Assembly: GCF_029674545.1 (NCBI RefSeq)
Contig: NZ_CP121354.1
Span: forward strand, 6,023,001 to 6,087,000
DNA: 64,000 bases
Reading direction: 5' to 3'
Source: Mesorhizobium sp. WSM4904
GTDB lineage: Bacteria > Pseudomonadota > Alphaproteobacteria > Rhizobiales > Rhizobiaceae
Part shown: piece by piece, positions 8,526-17,641 of the stretch
Position numbering within the stretch: the first letter of the stretch is position 1
How the letters are laid out: every line of letters starts with the position of its first letter
The notes under the pieces: generated by a model
Databases searched by the model: none
Seen by the model: only the letters and a program-made list of their open reading frames with translations
Told to the model about the DNA's origin: nothing
Made by a program: the position numbers and the translations under genes

Positions 8526-9616
8526 ACGTCGGCGAGCGCCACTACCGCACCATTTGGCTCAGCGACGACAAGCGTTCGGTCGAGATCATCGACCAGCGCT
8601 GGCTGCCGCATGAGTTCCGCATCGAGACGATCGGAACAGTTGCCGGCATCGCCACCGCGATCCGCGACATGTGGGTGCGCGGCGCGCCGCTGATCGGCGT
8701 CACCGCCGCCTATGGCGTCGCCATCCAGATGACGGACGATCCGTCGGACGAGGCGCTCGACGCGGTGTGGGAGACGCTGCACAAAACGCGGCCGACGGCG
8801 ATCAACCTGCGCTGGGCGCTGGACGAGATGCGGCGGTTTCTCAGGCCGCTGGCGCCGGGAGAGCGCGCCGAGGCCGCCTATCGCCGTGCCGCCGAGATTG
8901 CCGACGAGGATGTCGGGCTGAACCGCGCCATCGGCGAGAACGGGCTTGCCATCATTAAGGCGATCGCGGCGAAGAAGAAGCCGGGCGAGACGGTCAACAT
9001 CCTCACCCATTGCAACGCCGGCTGGCTGGCGACGGTCGACTACGGCACCGCCACGGCGCCGATCTATCTCGCGACGGAAGCCGGCATCCCGGTCCATGTC
9101 TATGTCGACGAGACCAGGCCGCGCAACCAAGGCGCCCAGCTGACCGCCTGGGAGATGGCCGGCCACGGTGTGCCGCATACGCTGATCGTCGACAATGCCG
9201 GCGGCCATCTGATGCAGCATGGCGACATCGACATGGTGATCGTCGGCACCGACCGCACGACCGCCAATGGCGACGTCTGCAACAAGATCGGCACCTATCT
9301 CAAGGCTTTGGCCGCCGCCGACAATGACGTGCCCTTCTATGTCGCGCTGCCCTCGCCCACCATCGACTGGACCGTGGCCGACGGGCTTGCGGAAATTCCG
9401 ATCGAGGAGCGCTCCGGCGACGAAGTTTCGCTGGTCTGGGGCAAGACGGCCGACGGCAAGGTCGCGCAGGTGCGCGTCTCGCCGGATGCGACGCCGGCGG
9501 CCAATCCCGCCTTCGACGTGACGCCGGCAAGGCTGGTGACCGGGCTGATCACAGAGCGCGGCGTGGCGAAGGCTTCGCGCGAGGGGCTGAGGGCGATGTT
9601 TCCGGAGCTGGGGTGA
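8522..9616 (+). CDS. mtnA: S-methyl-5-thioribose-1-phosphate isomerase
   Basis: Converts methylthioribose-1-phosphate to methylthioribulose-1-phosphate, the step after MtnK. The 364-aa protein shows the eIF2B-related fold with the active-site Cys164 in THCNAGW and Asp244 in [10 protein letters not shown]. The start is a TTG overlapping the mtnK stop (TTGA); the next ATG would remove conserved N-terminal sequence (residues 6-20, including the IWLSDD stretch), so the TTG is favoured. Translational coupling to mtnK is likely. Confidence 0.93.
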   Translation: MNVGERHYRTIWLSDDKRSVEIIDQRWLPHEFRIETIGTVAGIATAIRDMWVRGAPLIGVTAAYGVAIQMTDDPSDEALDAVWETLHKTRPTAINLRWALDEMRRFLRPLAPGERAEAAYRRAAEIADEDVGLNRAIGENGLAIIKAIAAKKKPGETVNILTHCNAGWLATVDYGTATAPIYLATEAGIPVHVYVDETRPRNQGAQLTAWEMAGHGVPHTLIVDNAGGHLMQHGDIDMVIVGTDRTTANGDVCNKIGTYLKALAAADNDVPFYVALPSPTIDWTVADGLAEIPIEERSGDEVSLVWGKTADGKVAQVRVSPDATPAANPAFDVTPARLVTGLITERGVAKASREGLRAMFPELG

Positions 9617-9762
9617 TCTCCCCCCTCGAGGGGGAGATGTCGCCGAAGGCGACAGAGGGGGCGCTGCGCGTGGAGCGCCGACGCCCTTGCGGACGTGAAG
9701 AAGAAGTTGGCGCTCCACGCGCAGCGACCCCTCTGCCCTGCCGGCCATCTCCCCCTCAAGGG
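9616..9762. repeat. RIME-like intergenic element, interrupted by two insertion sequences
   Basis: The unit starts with a palindrome (9616-9638), then a GTCGCC-GAA-GGCGAC hairpin (9639-9653). Long inverted arms follow, 9653-9679 and 9709-9735, differing at one position. The terminal palindrome of the second arm is broken at 9762 by the IS4-family element and resumes beyond the IS481 element at 12368. Joining the flanks restores a near-perfect palindrome like the one at 9616. Confidence 0.75.
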
Positions 9763-11085
9763 CATATGCGCTAAGATAGCTTTGGCATGGCTTGAAATTT
9801 GCGTTTTCGCGGTGGCTCACGCCAACGATGCCGCAAGGCATGGAGATTTTGGCGCAAGCTTGCCAAGCGAGGCTGAGTAAAGATCGCTGCGATCAGCGAG
9901 GCGACGATCTGGCGGGTGGCGCGCCACAGCAGCGGGCGCCCGTCGCTCAAGGGGGAGAGACACCCAACTCCTGCGAGAGGGGTTCGGTCACAAGCGCGAT
10001 GAGGAAGTGGGCAAGAATCCAAGGCTTTGCGATCCTTGGGTCTTTGGCGGGAGGCGCGCGCAGCCCGATCAGGCTCTTCAGACGCTTGAAGGCGAGCTCG
10101 ATGCGCCAGCGCATGCGATAGAGCTTGAGAACCGTGCCGGCGGGAAACTCCTGCCGGTCAAGCGAGGTCACAAGGATGACGAAGCCGGCCGCAATCAGCG
10201 TCTCGGGTCGAACCTTGTTGCCCTTGGCCTTGGCTTCCTTGTTGATTTTGCGCCGCGCTTCTTGTGCCGCTGCCTCGGATTTGCGCAAGGCGATCAGGCG
10301 CATCTTCACAGGCTCGCCCTTCTTGAGGGCCAACCGGACAGGCGTTTCGAAGACTTCCTCGCGGCGGCTCTCCAGGTAGCCGATGAGATCGAACGCCTTG
10401 CCGTTGGCGTCGAGCCATCGCGCATTCTTCCACGACGCGCGCACGACAACGTCGCCGCCTTGCGCCATGACCCTTGCGATCCGCTCGGCCTGCAGATAGG
10501 CGCGGTCGCCGATGCGGATCTCGCCCGCCACCACCGGCACGCGGTCGATCAGCTCGGCCTCGCTTTGGTCGGTGATCTCGAGGAAATCGAACTGCTCGCG
10601 CTCAAGCTCGAAGGCGCAGTGCATGCGCCAAAGGCCATTGTTCTTCTTCTCATGCGCACCGGCCTTGGCAACCGCCGTCGCATCGAGGATGCGGATCAGC
10701 CGGCCCTTGGCCAAGCCTTTTTCCTCGCGCTTCAAAAGATGCCCAATCAACTGCTGCAGCCACGGCCCTGCATTGCGCAGCCGGCCGAGCAAGGCCACGT
10801 CCGAGATGTCGGCAATCCCGCTCGCCGCCGCCCAGGCCACGACGCCCCGCATGCCCACCTTGCCAAGGCAGTAAGCCAATGTCAGGCGCAACAGATCGCA
10901 CGCCGACCGGATACCCCGCGGTCGCAGGAACGCCTTCGTCTCGCGCGCACTTCCTGCGATCAACTCTTCGCCGCCGAGAAGCGCAATCGTCTCGGCCCAG
11001 CCGTCATCAACAAGTGATTCGTGTGTCATCCTCAGCGTAGAATCACAACCGATTCCGCGCTGCAACACCTATCTTAGCGCCTATG
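9763..11085. mobile_element. IS4-family insertion sequence (1323 bp)
   Basis: Terminal inverted repeats of 17 bp (9763-9779 and 11069-11085) match at 16 positions. A 10-bp target duplication CCCTCAAGGG flanks the element (9753-9762 and 11086-11095), a length usual for this family. It contains one intact transposase gene on the minus strand. Both ends and the transposase are intact, so the copy may still be mobile. Confidence 0.9.
9947..11029 (-). CDS. IS4-family DDE transposase
   Basis: A 360-aa transposase with the catalytic Asp contexts DATAV and IGDRAYL. The C-terminal signature is Tyr-(2)-Arg-(3)-Glu-(6)-Lys, seen as YRMRWRIE followed by LAFKRLK, which defines the IS4 group. The ATG at 11029 is preferred; an in-frame GTG at 11068 would start at the inner edge of the terminal repeat. 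No frameshift or internal stop is visible. Confidence 0.92.
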   Translation of the reverse strand: MTHESLVDDGWAETIALLGGEELIAGSARETKAFLRPRGIRSACDLLRLTLAYCLGKVGMRGVVAWAAASGIADISDVALLGRLRNAGPWLQQLIGHLLKREEKGLAKGRLIRILDATAVAKAGAHEKKNNGLWRMHCAFELEREQFDFLEITDQSEAELIDRVPVVAGEIRIGDRAYLQAERIARVMAQGGDVVVRASWKNARWLDANGKAFDLIGYLESRREEVFETPVRLALKKGEPVKMRLIALRKSEAAAQEARRKINKEAKAKGNKVRPETLIAAGFVILVTSLDRQEFPAGTVLKLYRMRWRIELAFKRLKSLIGLRAPPAKDPRIAKPWILAHFLIALVTEPLSQELGVSPP

Positions 11086-11097
11086 CCCTCAAGGGGG

Positions 11098-12367
11098 TGT
11101 ATGGACTGGGGACATCGCGAACAGGTGTGCGAAGACATCGCGAACAGTTTCCCATGCTAGCGCTGGAACTGGTTGAGGTCGATGGTTTGGATCTTCTGGT
11201 GTCGGAAGAAGACATCGAAGACGCCGTCGATTTCGGTCGGCCTGAAGGCGACGACCTTGCCGGCGACGGCGTTGCAGATCTTGAAGGCACGCCCGAACAG
11301 CGAGGTCGCTCCCTTCTGCTGGATTTTGCGCAGGAGGTCGCCGGCGGCGTAGTCGAAGGGCGCCACGGTCTCGCAGAAGTCGCGGCCGGAGGGCCGGTAG
11401 CGGTCGAGCGGCACAGCGCCGGCAAGGCCATCGTGCGGGCGCTTGGTGTTGTAGAGATGGCGCCAGCTGTCGAAGGCGCTCTGGGCGTGCTGGAGGCTCT
11501 CGAAGGGCGGCCCCTGCAGCGCCTCGGCCTTGAGGGAGCGGTGGAAGCGCTCGTCCTTGCCCAGCGTCTGGGGATGGTAGGGCCGGGAATGACTGATGGC
11601 CACGCCCACCTCGATCAGCCAGACGCCGAGCACGGTGAGGTTGTTGCGGCCGCCGTCGCCCCAGGGCGGGCCGTTGTCGATGGCGATGCGCCACGGCAGG
11701 CCATAGCGCCGGAACGCCGTGATCAGCCGCGCCTTGACGGTCTCGGTCGTCTCGTCGGAGCAGGCCTCCAGGGCCAGCGAGAAGCGCGAATGGTCGTCGA
11801 GCACGGTGAGCGGATGCAGCCGTCCCTGGCGCAGTGGCACATGGCCCTTGAAGTCCATCTGCCACAGATCGTTGGGGGCTTCGTGCTCGAAGCGGATGAA
11901 GGGCTGAGCGCCGCCGCCCAACGCACCCAGCTCGACGCCGTTGCGCCGCAAGATGCCGCTCACCGTCGAAGGAGCAATGGCGCCGATGCCGTCGCGCTCG
12001 AGCACGCCAGCGATCTTGCGCCCACCCCAGGCCGGGCATTCCTTCCGCAGCGACACAACCGCTGCTTCCAGCGACGGCGGGCTGCGCCGCGGGCTCGACT
12101 TTGGCCGCCGCGAACGCTCCGCCAGCCCGGCTACGCCTTCCGCACGAAATCGCGCGATCAATTTGTGCCCGCAGGTTCGTCCGATCCCGAAGCGACGGCA
12201 CAGCGCGCTCACATTCGCCCCTGGCGCCAGCGCCAGTCTTACAAACTCTTCCTTCTGGCTCATCACGCTCCTGGCCTCGAATGGCACCACGAACCTCCCC
12301 GCGCAAAACGCACGAAACTGTTCGCGATGTCTTCGCACACCTGTTCGCGATGTCCCCAGTCCATACA
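11098..12367. mobile_element. IS481-family insertion sequence (1270 bp)
   Basis: The terminal inverted repeats are unusually long and perfect: 54 bp, 11098-11151 and 12314-12367, beginning TGTATGG. Each holds two direct copies of GACATCGCGAACAG 23 bp apart, probably transposase-binding sites. A GGGGG target duplication flanks it (11093-11097 and 12368-12372). It lies two bases beyond the target duplication of the IS4-family element. One transposase gene fills it. Confidence 0.9.
11157..12263 (-). CDS. IS481-family transposase
   Basis: A 368-aa integrase-like transposase. An N-terminal helix-turn-helix (VSALCRRFGIGRTCGHKLIARF type) is followed by a retroviral-integrase-like core with Asp in QMDFKG, Asp in AIDNGPPWG and Glu in TLGKDERFHRSLK, the DDE set of IS481. 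The ATG at 12263 has AGGAG 6 nt upstream. The stop lies just inside the left terminal repeat. The frame is uninterrupted. Confidence 0.92.
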   Translation of the reverse strand: MSQKEEFVRLALAPGANVSALCRRFGIGRTCGHKLIARFRAEGVAGLAERSRRPKSSPRRSPPSLEAAVVSLRKECPAWGGRKIAGVLERDGIGAIAPSTVSGILRRNGVELGALGGGAQPFIRFEHEAPNDLWQMDFKGHVPLRQGRLHPLTVLDDHSRFSLALEACSDETTETVKARLITAFRRYGLPWRIAIDNGPPWGDGGRNNLTVLGVWLIEVGVAISHSRPYHPQTLGKDERFHRSLKAEALQGPPFESLQHAQSAFDSWRHLYNTKRPHDGLAGAVPLDRYRPSGRDFCETVAPFDYAAGDLLRKIQQKGATSLFGRAFKICNAVAGKVVAFRPTEIDGVFDVFFRHQKIQTIDLNQFQR

Positions 12368-12400
12368 GGGGGGAGATCACAGCTCCAGCGACGGCGTCGA

Positions 12401-12429
12401 TTGACATCAGTAATGCACTCTCCCATACA
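12401..12429 (+). promoter_or_regulatory. Putative ribH promoter
   Basis: TTGACA at 12401-12406, a 17-nt spacer and CATACA at 12424-12429 lie a dozen bases before the riboswitch. The IS481 element ends 33 bp upstream of the -35 box, so the insertion left the promoter intact. The -10 match is only moderate. Confidence 0.55.
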
Positions 12430-12441
12430 CACCGGGTCAAT

Positions 12442-13128
<687 letters not shown>

Positions 13129-13218
13129 GCAACCGGTGCACCAGAACTAAACCGATTTGGATTTCAGGACCGCGACGAGAGTGGTTGCGGTGCGTCGAAA
13201 ATCCGGCCAGAAGCAACG

Positions 13219-13241
13219 GGCCGCCCGCCTGGGCGGCCTTT
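13219..13241 (+). terminator. Putative terminator between ribH2 and fba
   Basis: A perfect 8-bp GGCCGCCC/GGGCGGCC stem with a 4-nt loop is followed by only three T. The short T run makes it a weak terminator; some read-through into fba is possible. Confidence 0.5.
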
Positions 13242-13277
13242 CAAACACGGCTCGAACCAGATACGGGAGACTATTCG

Positions 13278-14342
13278 TTGGCTCGCATCACACTGAGACA
13301 ATTGCTCGACCATGCCGCCGAACACGGCTATGGCGTGCCTGCCTTCAACATGAACAATATGGAACAGGGGCTCGCCATCATGGAGGCGGCCGAGGAGACC
13401 AAGTCGCCGGTCATCCTGCAGGCCAGCCGCGGCGCCCGCGCCTACGCCAATGACGTTGTGCTGGCCAAGCTGATCGACGCGCTGGTCGAAATCCATCCCG
13501 ACATCCCGGTCTGCATGCATCTCGACCACGGCAACAACGAAGCGACCTGCGTCACCGCGATCCAGTACGGCTTCACCTCGGTGATGATGGACGGCTCGCT
13601 GAAGGAGGACGGCAAGTCGCCGGCCGACTACGCCTATAATTCCGGCATAACCCGGCGCGTCGTCGACATGGCGCATTGGGGCGGCGTCTCGGTGGAAGGC
13701 GAGATCGGCGTGCTCGGCTCGCTGGAAAGCGGCGGCGGCGAGCAGGAAGACGGCCATGGCGTCGAAGGCGCGATCAGCCACGACCAGTTGCTGACCGACC
13801 CCGTGCAGGCCGAGCAGTTCGTGCGCGACACGCATGTCGACGCGCTGGCGGTCGCCATGGGCACCAGCCACGGCGCCTACAAGTTCTCGCGCAAGCCGGA
13901 CGGCGCGGTGCTGGCGATGAACGTGATCGAGGAAATCCACCGCCGCCTGCCCAACATGCATCTCGTCATGCACGGCTCGTCCTCGGTGCCAGAGGAGCTG
14001 CAGGAGATCATCAACAAATATGGTGGCCAGATGAAGCCGACCTGGGGCGTGCCGGTGGAAGAGATCCAGCGCGGCATCAAGCACGGCGTGCGCAAGATCA
14101 ACATCGACACCGACAACCGCATGGCGCTGACCGGCGCGATCCGCAAGGTGCTGACCGAGAATCCGTCGGAGTTCGATCCGCGCAAATATCTGACGCCCGC
14201 CATGGCGGCGATGAAGAAGCTCTGCAAGGAACGCTTCGAGCAGTTCGGCACCGCCGGCAACGCGCCGAAGATCAAGCCGATCCCCTTGTCGGACATGGCC
14301 AAGCGCTACAAGTCGGGCAGCCTCGACCCGAAGTTCGGCTGA
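13278..14342 (+). CDS. fba: Class II fructose-bisphosphate aldolase
   Basis: Zinc-dependent aldolase that cleaves fructose-1,6-bisphosphate to DHAP and glyceraldehyde-3-phosphate in glycolysis and gluconeogenesis. The 354-aa protein starts [19 protein letters not shown] like other rhizobial Calvin-cycle-subtype enzymes, with the zinc-binding HLDHGNN and later [11 protein letters not shown] and [11 protein letters not shown]. The start is a TTG at 13278 with GGGAGA 8 nt upstream; an earlier in-frame ATG at 13185 lacks family similarity and overlaps the preceding hairpin. A near copy of its last 39 bases recurs at 21055. Confidence 0.94.
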   Translation: MARITLRQLLDHAAEHGYGVPAFNMNNMEQGLAIMEAAEETKSPVILQASRGARAYANDVVLAKLIDALVEIHPDIPVCMHLDHGNNEATCVTAIQYGFTSVMMDGSLKEDGKSPADYAYNSGITRRVVDMAHWGGVSVEGEIGVLGSLESGGGEQEDGHGVEGAISHDQLLTDPVQAEQFVRDTHVDALAVAMGTSHGAYKFSRKPDGAVLAMNVIEEIHRRLPNMHLVMHGSSSVPEELQEIINKYGGQMKPTWGVPVEEIQRGIKHGVRKINIDTDNRMALTGAIRKVLTENPSEFDPRKYLTPAMAAMKKLCKERFEQFGTAGNAPKIKPIPLSDMAKRYKSGSLDPKFG

Positions 14343-14423
14343 GTTCGGCCGATCTCGCGATCCGGACGACACCGGGCAGGAGCGGACAAGGTTCCTGCCC
14401 GTTTTCGTCGTTCCGGCGCATGC

Positions 14424-15701
14424 TTACGCGCCGCGCAAAAACTCGATCACCATCGCCGCAGTCCAGGTGAAGCGGCCGCCGCCAAGCGGCGCGCCGCTCT
14501 TCGGGTCATAGTATTCGGCAAAGCCGCTTTCCGTGATCAAGTCGAGGCTGGAGCGGGTGATGCGGCGGGCGACCTCACCGTGGCCGGCAGCGAGAAGTCC
14601 GTCGGCGATCATGTAGTTGACCACCAGCCAGACCGGACCGCGCCAGTAGCGCCTGGCGTCGAAGCGCGGGTCGGCGGGATCGTGCGACGGTACGATAAAG
14701 CGCGCCCTGCCGGCCAGGCGCTCGACGGTTGCCGCAAGCGCGGCGGCGCGGGCCTCGGGGATGGCTGCGAAGGCCGGCAGGATGCCGCTGACGGAGGCGC
14801 TGTCGACGAGCTTTCCCGTGACGCGGTCGAGGCAGAGATACTGGCCATGCGCATCGCTCCACAAGCGCGCCATGGCCGCCAGCCCCTTTTCAGCGCGGGC
14901 GCGATTGGCTTTGGCGATCTCCAGTTCGCCCAGCGCTTCGGCGAGATCGGCAATATCGGCCGCGGCGCGGATCAGGATGGCGTTGAAGCCGGGATCGACA
15001 ATCTGGAACGGCGAGGCATCGTGCAGCCGGGCATTGTCCCAGCCCAGCCCGCGAAAATGCTGCACCAGCCAGAGATAGCGGTCGTACTGCGCCTTGGTCG
15101 GCCGATGCGCCGGATCGGCATGCAGGATGTCCCGGCGGGTGTAGGGTTCGACGCCTTCGGTCGGCACGCGCTCGAAGGCGTCGTCCCAATCGATCGAGTT
15201 GTCGCGGCCAGACTCCCAGGGGTGGATGATCGCAACCAGTCCTTCGCCCTTGGGATCCCGGTTCTCATAGAACCACCGGTGCCAGGCATCGATCTTGGGC
15301 AGCAGCCTGCGAGCCCGCTCCACGGCAAGCTTATTGTCGCGCGCCCGGTCGAACAGCCGGCGCACGGCAAAGCCGGCGACGGCCGGCTGGGTGATGCCGG
15401 AGGTGGCGGTCGGGCGACCGGTTCGCCAGACCTCGGGCCCGGGAAAGTAGCCATCGTTCCAGACATGGAAGACGATGTGGGGAACCATGCCGTCGGGCCA
15501 TTGGTGTGCGAACAGCGTTTCGATCTCGGTCCAGGCACGCGCCTCGTCATAGTGGGCGAGGCCAAGCGCCGTGAGGCAGGAATCCCAGTTCCACTGGAAC
15601 GGATAGAGCCCCTTCGTCGGGATGGTGTAGTCGCCGTGGTCGTTTTCCTTCAGCACCTCGACGGCGCGGGCGATGATGTCTTGGGCAGTGCGGGCTGTCA
15701 T
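14424..15701 (-). CDS. GH63-like (MGH1-type) glycoside hydrolase
   Basis: A 425-aa (alpha/alpha)6-barrel glycosidase. Diagnostic blocks are YPFQWNWDSC (33-42), SGITQPAVAG (101-110), HPWESGRDNS (160-169) and a C-terminal YWRGPVWL, the pattern of GH63/mannosylglycerate-hydrolase relatives. No signal peptide is seen, so it acts in the cytoplasm on an imported glycoside. It is the last gene of the LacI-controlled ABC operon, 17 nt after the ATPase. The start is uncertain: neither ATG 15701 nor ATG 15728 has a good ribosome site. The substrate (mannosylglycerate, alpha-glucoside or other) cannot be read from the sequence. Confidence 0.82.
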   Translation of the reverse strand: MTARTAQDIIARAVEVLKENDHGDYTIPTKGLYPFQWNWDSCLTALGLAHYDEARAWTEIETLFAHQWPDGMVPHIVFHVWNDGYFPGPEVWRTGRPTATSGITQPAVAGFAVRRLFDRARDNKLAVERARRLLPKIDAWHRWFYENRDPKGEGLVAIIHPWESGRDNSIDWDDAFERVPTEGVEPYTRRDILHADPAHRPTKAQYDRYLWLVQHFRGLGWDNARLHDASPFQIVDPGFNAILIRAAADIADLAEALGELEIAKANRARAEKGLAAMARLWSDAHGQYLCLDRVTGKLVDSASVSGILPAFAAIPEARAAALAATVERLAGRARFIVPSHDPADPRFDARRYWRGPVWLVVNYMIADGLLAAGHGEVARRITRSSLDLITESGFAEYYDPKSGAPLGGGRFTWTAAMVIEFLRGA

Positions 15702-15717
15702 GGCAGATCGAGGTCTT

Positions 15718-16758
15718 TCAGAGGGCATTGGTGGTTTCAGGGTCGAACCAGCGGATGCGGTCAGGCTTGGGGGCGAGCCGCAGGCGGTCGCCAACGGCAA
15801 CGGCGGCGTTGGAGTCGAGCACGGCGCGGAACAGGCCGCCTTCGACGTCGCAAGTGATCAGCGTGTGCGGGCCGAGGGGCTCGATGACGCGCACGGTGGC
15901 GGGCAGACCCGCCTCGCCGGCATCGACGTCCTCGGGGCGGATGGCGAATTCGATCTTCTGCCTGTCCGACTTCGGACCGGGCAGCGTCAGCCCGGCGACG
16001 CTCCAGCCGCCATTCGCGGCCTTGGTGGCGGGCAGGAAATTCATCGGCGGGTTGCCGATGAAGGAGCCGACGAAGCGAGCGGCCGGATTGCGATAGACTT
16101 CTACCGGCGAGGCGGCCTGGACGATCCGGCCCTGATGCATGACGGCGATGCGGTCGGCGAGGCTCATCGCTTCGACCTGATCGTGGGTGACGTAGATGGT
16201 CGTGGTTTTCGAGGCCGCCAGCACGCCTTTGAGCTCGGCGCGCATTTCCAGGCGCAGCAGCGCATCGAGATTGGACAGCGGCTCGTCCATCAGGATGACG
16301 TCGGGCTCCATGGCGAGCGCGCGGGCAACCGCGACGCGCTGGCGCTGGCCGCCCGAAAGCTGGCCCGAGTAGCGCTTCAAGAGCTGCTCGATATGCATCA
16401 ACTCTGCGGTGCGGTTGACGCGGCGCTCGACGTCGACCTGCGGCAGCTTCTTCATGCGCAGACCGAAGGCGATGTTCTCGAACACGGTCAGATGCGGAAA
16501 GACGGCATAGTTCTGGAACACCATGGCGATGCCGCGGTCGCGCGGCGGCAGATGATCGACGCGGCGGCCGCCGATCCAGACCTCGCCTTGGCTCGGCGTC
16601 TCCAGCCCGGCGACGATCCTCAGCAGCGTGGTCTTGCCGCAGCCGGAGGCGCCGAGCAGCACCATGAATTCCTGGTCGGCGATGGCGAGGTCGACCTGAT
16701 GCAGCGCGGTGAAGCCGCCGAAGCGCTTGGCGACTCCCTTTATGGCGATTTCAGCCAT
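15718..16758 (-). CDS. Sugar ABC transporter ATP-binding protein (MalK/UgpC type)
   Basis: Peripheral ATPase of a CUT1 sugar importer, 346 aa. Walker A GASGCGKTT (36-44), signature LSGGQRQRVAVARAL and Walker B VILMDEPLSNLD are intact; a TOBE-like regulatory tail follows from about residue 235. It lies between the MalG-type permease (21-nt gap) and the glycosidase. Alone, such ATPases can serve more than one transporter. Confidence 0.92.
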   Translation of the reverse strand: MAEIAIKGVAKRFGGFTALHQVDLAIADQEFMVLLGASGCGKTTLLRIVAGLETPSQGEVWIGGRRVDHLPPRDRGIAMVFQNYAVFPHLTVFENIAFGLRMKKLPQVDVERRVNRTAELMHIEQLLKRYSGQLSGGQRQRVAVARALAMEPDVILMDEPLSNLDALLRLEMRAELKGVLAASKTTTIYVTHDQVEAMSLADRIAVMHQGRIVQAASPVEVYRNPAARFVGSFIGNPPMNFLPATKAANGGWSVAGLTLPGPKSDRQKIEFAIRPEDVDAGEAGLPATVRVIEPLGPHTLITCDVEGGLFRAVLDSNAAVAVGDRLRLAPKPDRIRWFDPETTNAL

Positions 16759-16779
16759 GGGTGTTCTCCCTGCCCTGTG

Positions 16780-17628
16780 TCATCGGTTGGCGATCCCCCA
16801 CATGGCGAACAGATATTTCCGGACGGCGAAGATGAAGATCAGCGCCGGCACGACCAGCGCCGCGCCACCGGCGAATTTGAGATAGAGCGGCGACTCGCCG
16901 AGGCTCTGCAGCAGGAAGGCGGTCAGCGTGCGGTTCTCGATGGTGAGCACGGCGGCGGCGAAAACCTCGTTCCAGGAGATGGTGAAGGCGAACACGGCGG
17001 ACGCGGCTATGCCTGGCAGCGCCAGTGGCAGGATCACCTTGCGAAAGGCCTGCCATCGCGTGCAGCCGAGTGTCCAGGCAACCTCCTCCAGTTCGACCGG
17101 AATGCCGGAAAACAGCGAGAAGGTGATGAGCACCGCGAAAGGCAGCGCCAGCGTGGTGTGCACCAGCGCCAGTCCGATCGCGGTGTCGTCGAGCCCGGTG
17201 CGAATGAACATCACCGCCAGCGGCAGTGCCAGCAGCGGCAGCGGGAAGGCGCGGGTCATCAGCACCAGGAAGCGGAACGCGCCCTTGCCCGGGAAATCGA
17301 AGCGCGACAGCGCGTAGCCGGCCGGCGCGCCGAAGCCGATGGAAAGGATCATCGTCAGCGTGGCGACGAGCACCGAGTTCCACAGCGCCCTGGCGACGCC
17401 GGCGAAGTTGATGAAGAAGGAGAGGCTGCCGAAATCGAAGGACGGGAAGAAGCGTTTCGGGAACGAGGTCACCTCGTCCGGCGAAGATAGCGCGTTGACG
17501 ATCAACAGATAGATCGGCAGCAGCACCCAGACGCTGAGCAGGATGGCTGTGGCGACCAGCAGCCAGTCGCCGGCCTTGCGCGCATCGGCGGTTGCAGCCG
17601 TGACAGGCGCTTCGGCGACGGCGCTCAT
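16780..17628 (-). CDS. Carbohydrate ABC transporter permease (MalG type)
   Basis: Inner-membrane CUT1 permease, 282 aa with about six helices. The EAA loop is seen as EEVAWTLGCTRWQAF and IILPLALPG-like sequence. The ATG is preceded by AAGGAGG, which lies in the second copy of an 18-nt tandem duplication spanning the malF stop. It pairs with the upstream MalF-type permease. Confidence 0.92.
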   Translation of the reverse strand: MSAVAEAPVTAATADARKAGDWLLVATAILLSVWVLLPIYLLIVNALSSPDEVTSFPKRFFPSFDFGSLSFFINFAGVARALWNSVLVATLTMILSIGFGAPAGYALSRFDFPGKGAFRFLVLMTRAFPLPLLALPLAVMFIRTGLDDTAIGLALVHTTLALPFAVLITFSLFSGIPVELEEVAWTLGCTRWQAFRKVILPLALPGIAASAVFAFTISWNEVFAAAVLTIENRTLTAFLLQSLGESPLYLKFAGGAALVVPALIFIFAVRKYLFAMWGIANR

Positions 17629-17641
17629 ATGCGTGCCTCCT

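Noticed and set aside
8390..9841. A 483-codon minus-strand frame opposite mtnA.
   Set aside because: mtnA has clear active-site motifs and operon structure; the antisense frame has none and crosses an intergenic repeat.
11097..12404. A 435-codon plus-strand frame spanning the IS481 element.
   Set aside because: It lies opposite the intact transposase and includes both terminal repeats; no protein family resemblance.
13278..14342. The class II fba as aldolase of a methylthioribulose-phosphate shunt.
   Set aside because: It is a standard Calvin-subtype fructose-bisphosphate aldolase; the shunt enzyme belongs to the fuculose-1-phosphate aldolase family, and ribH2 and two ISs separate it from mtnA.
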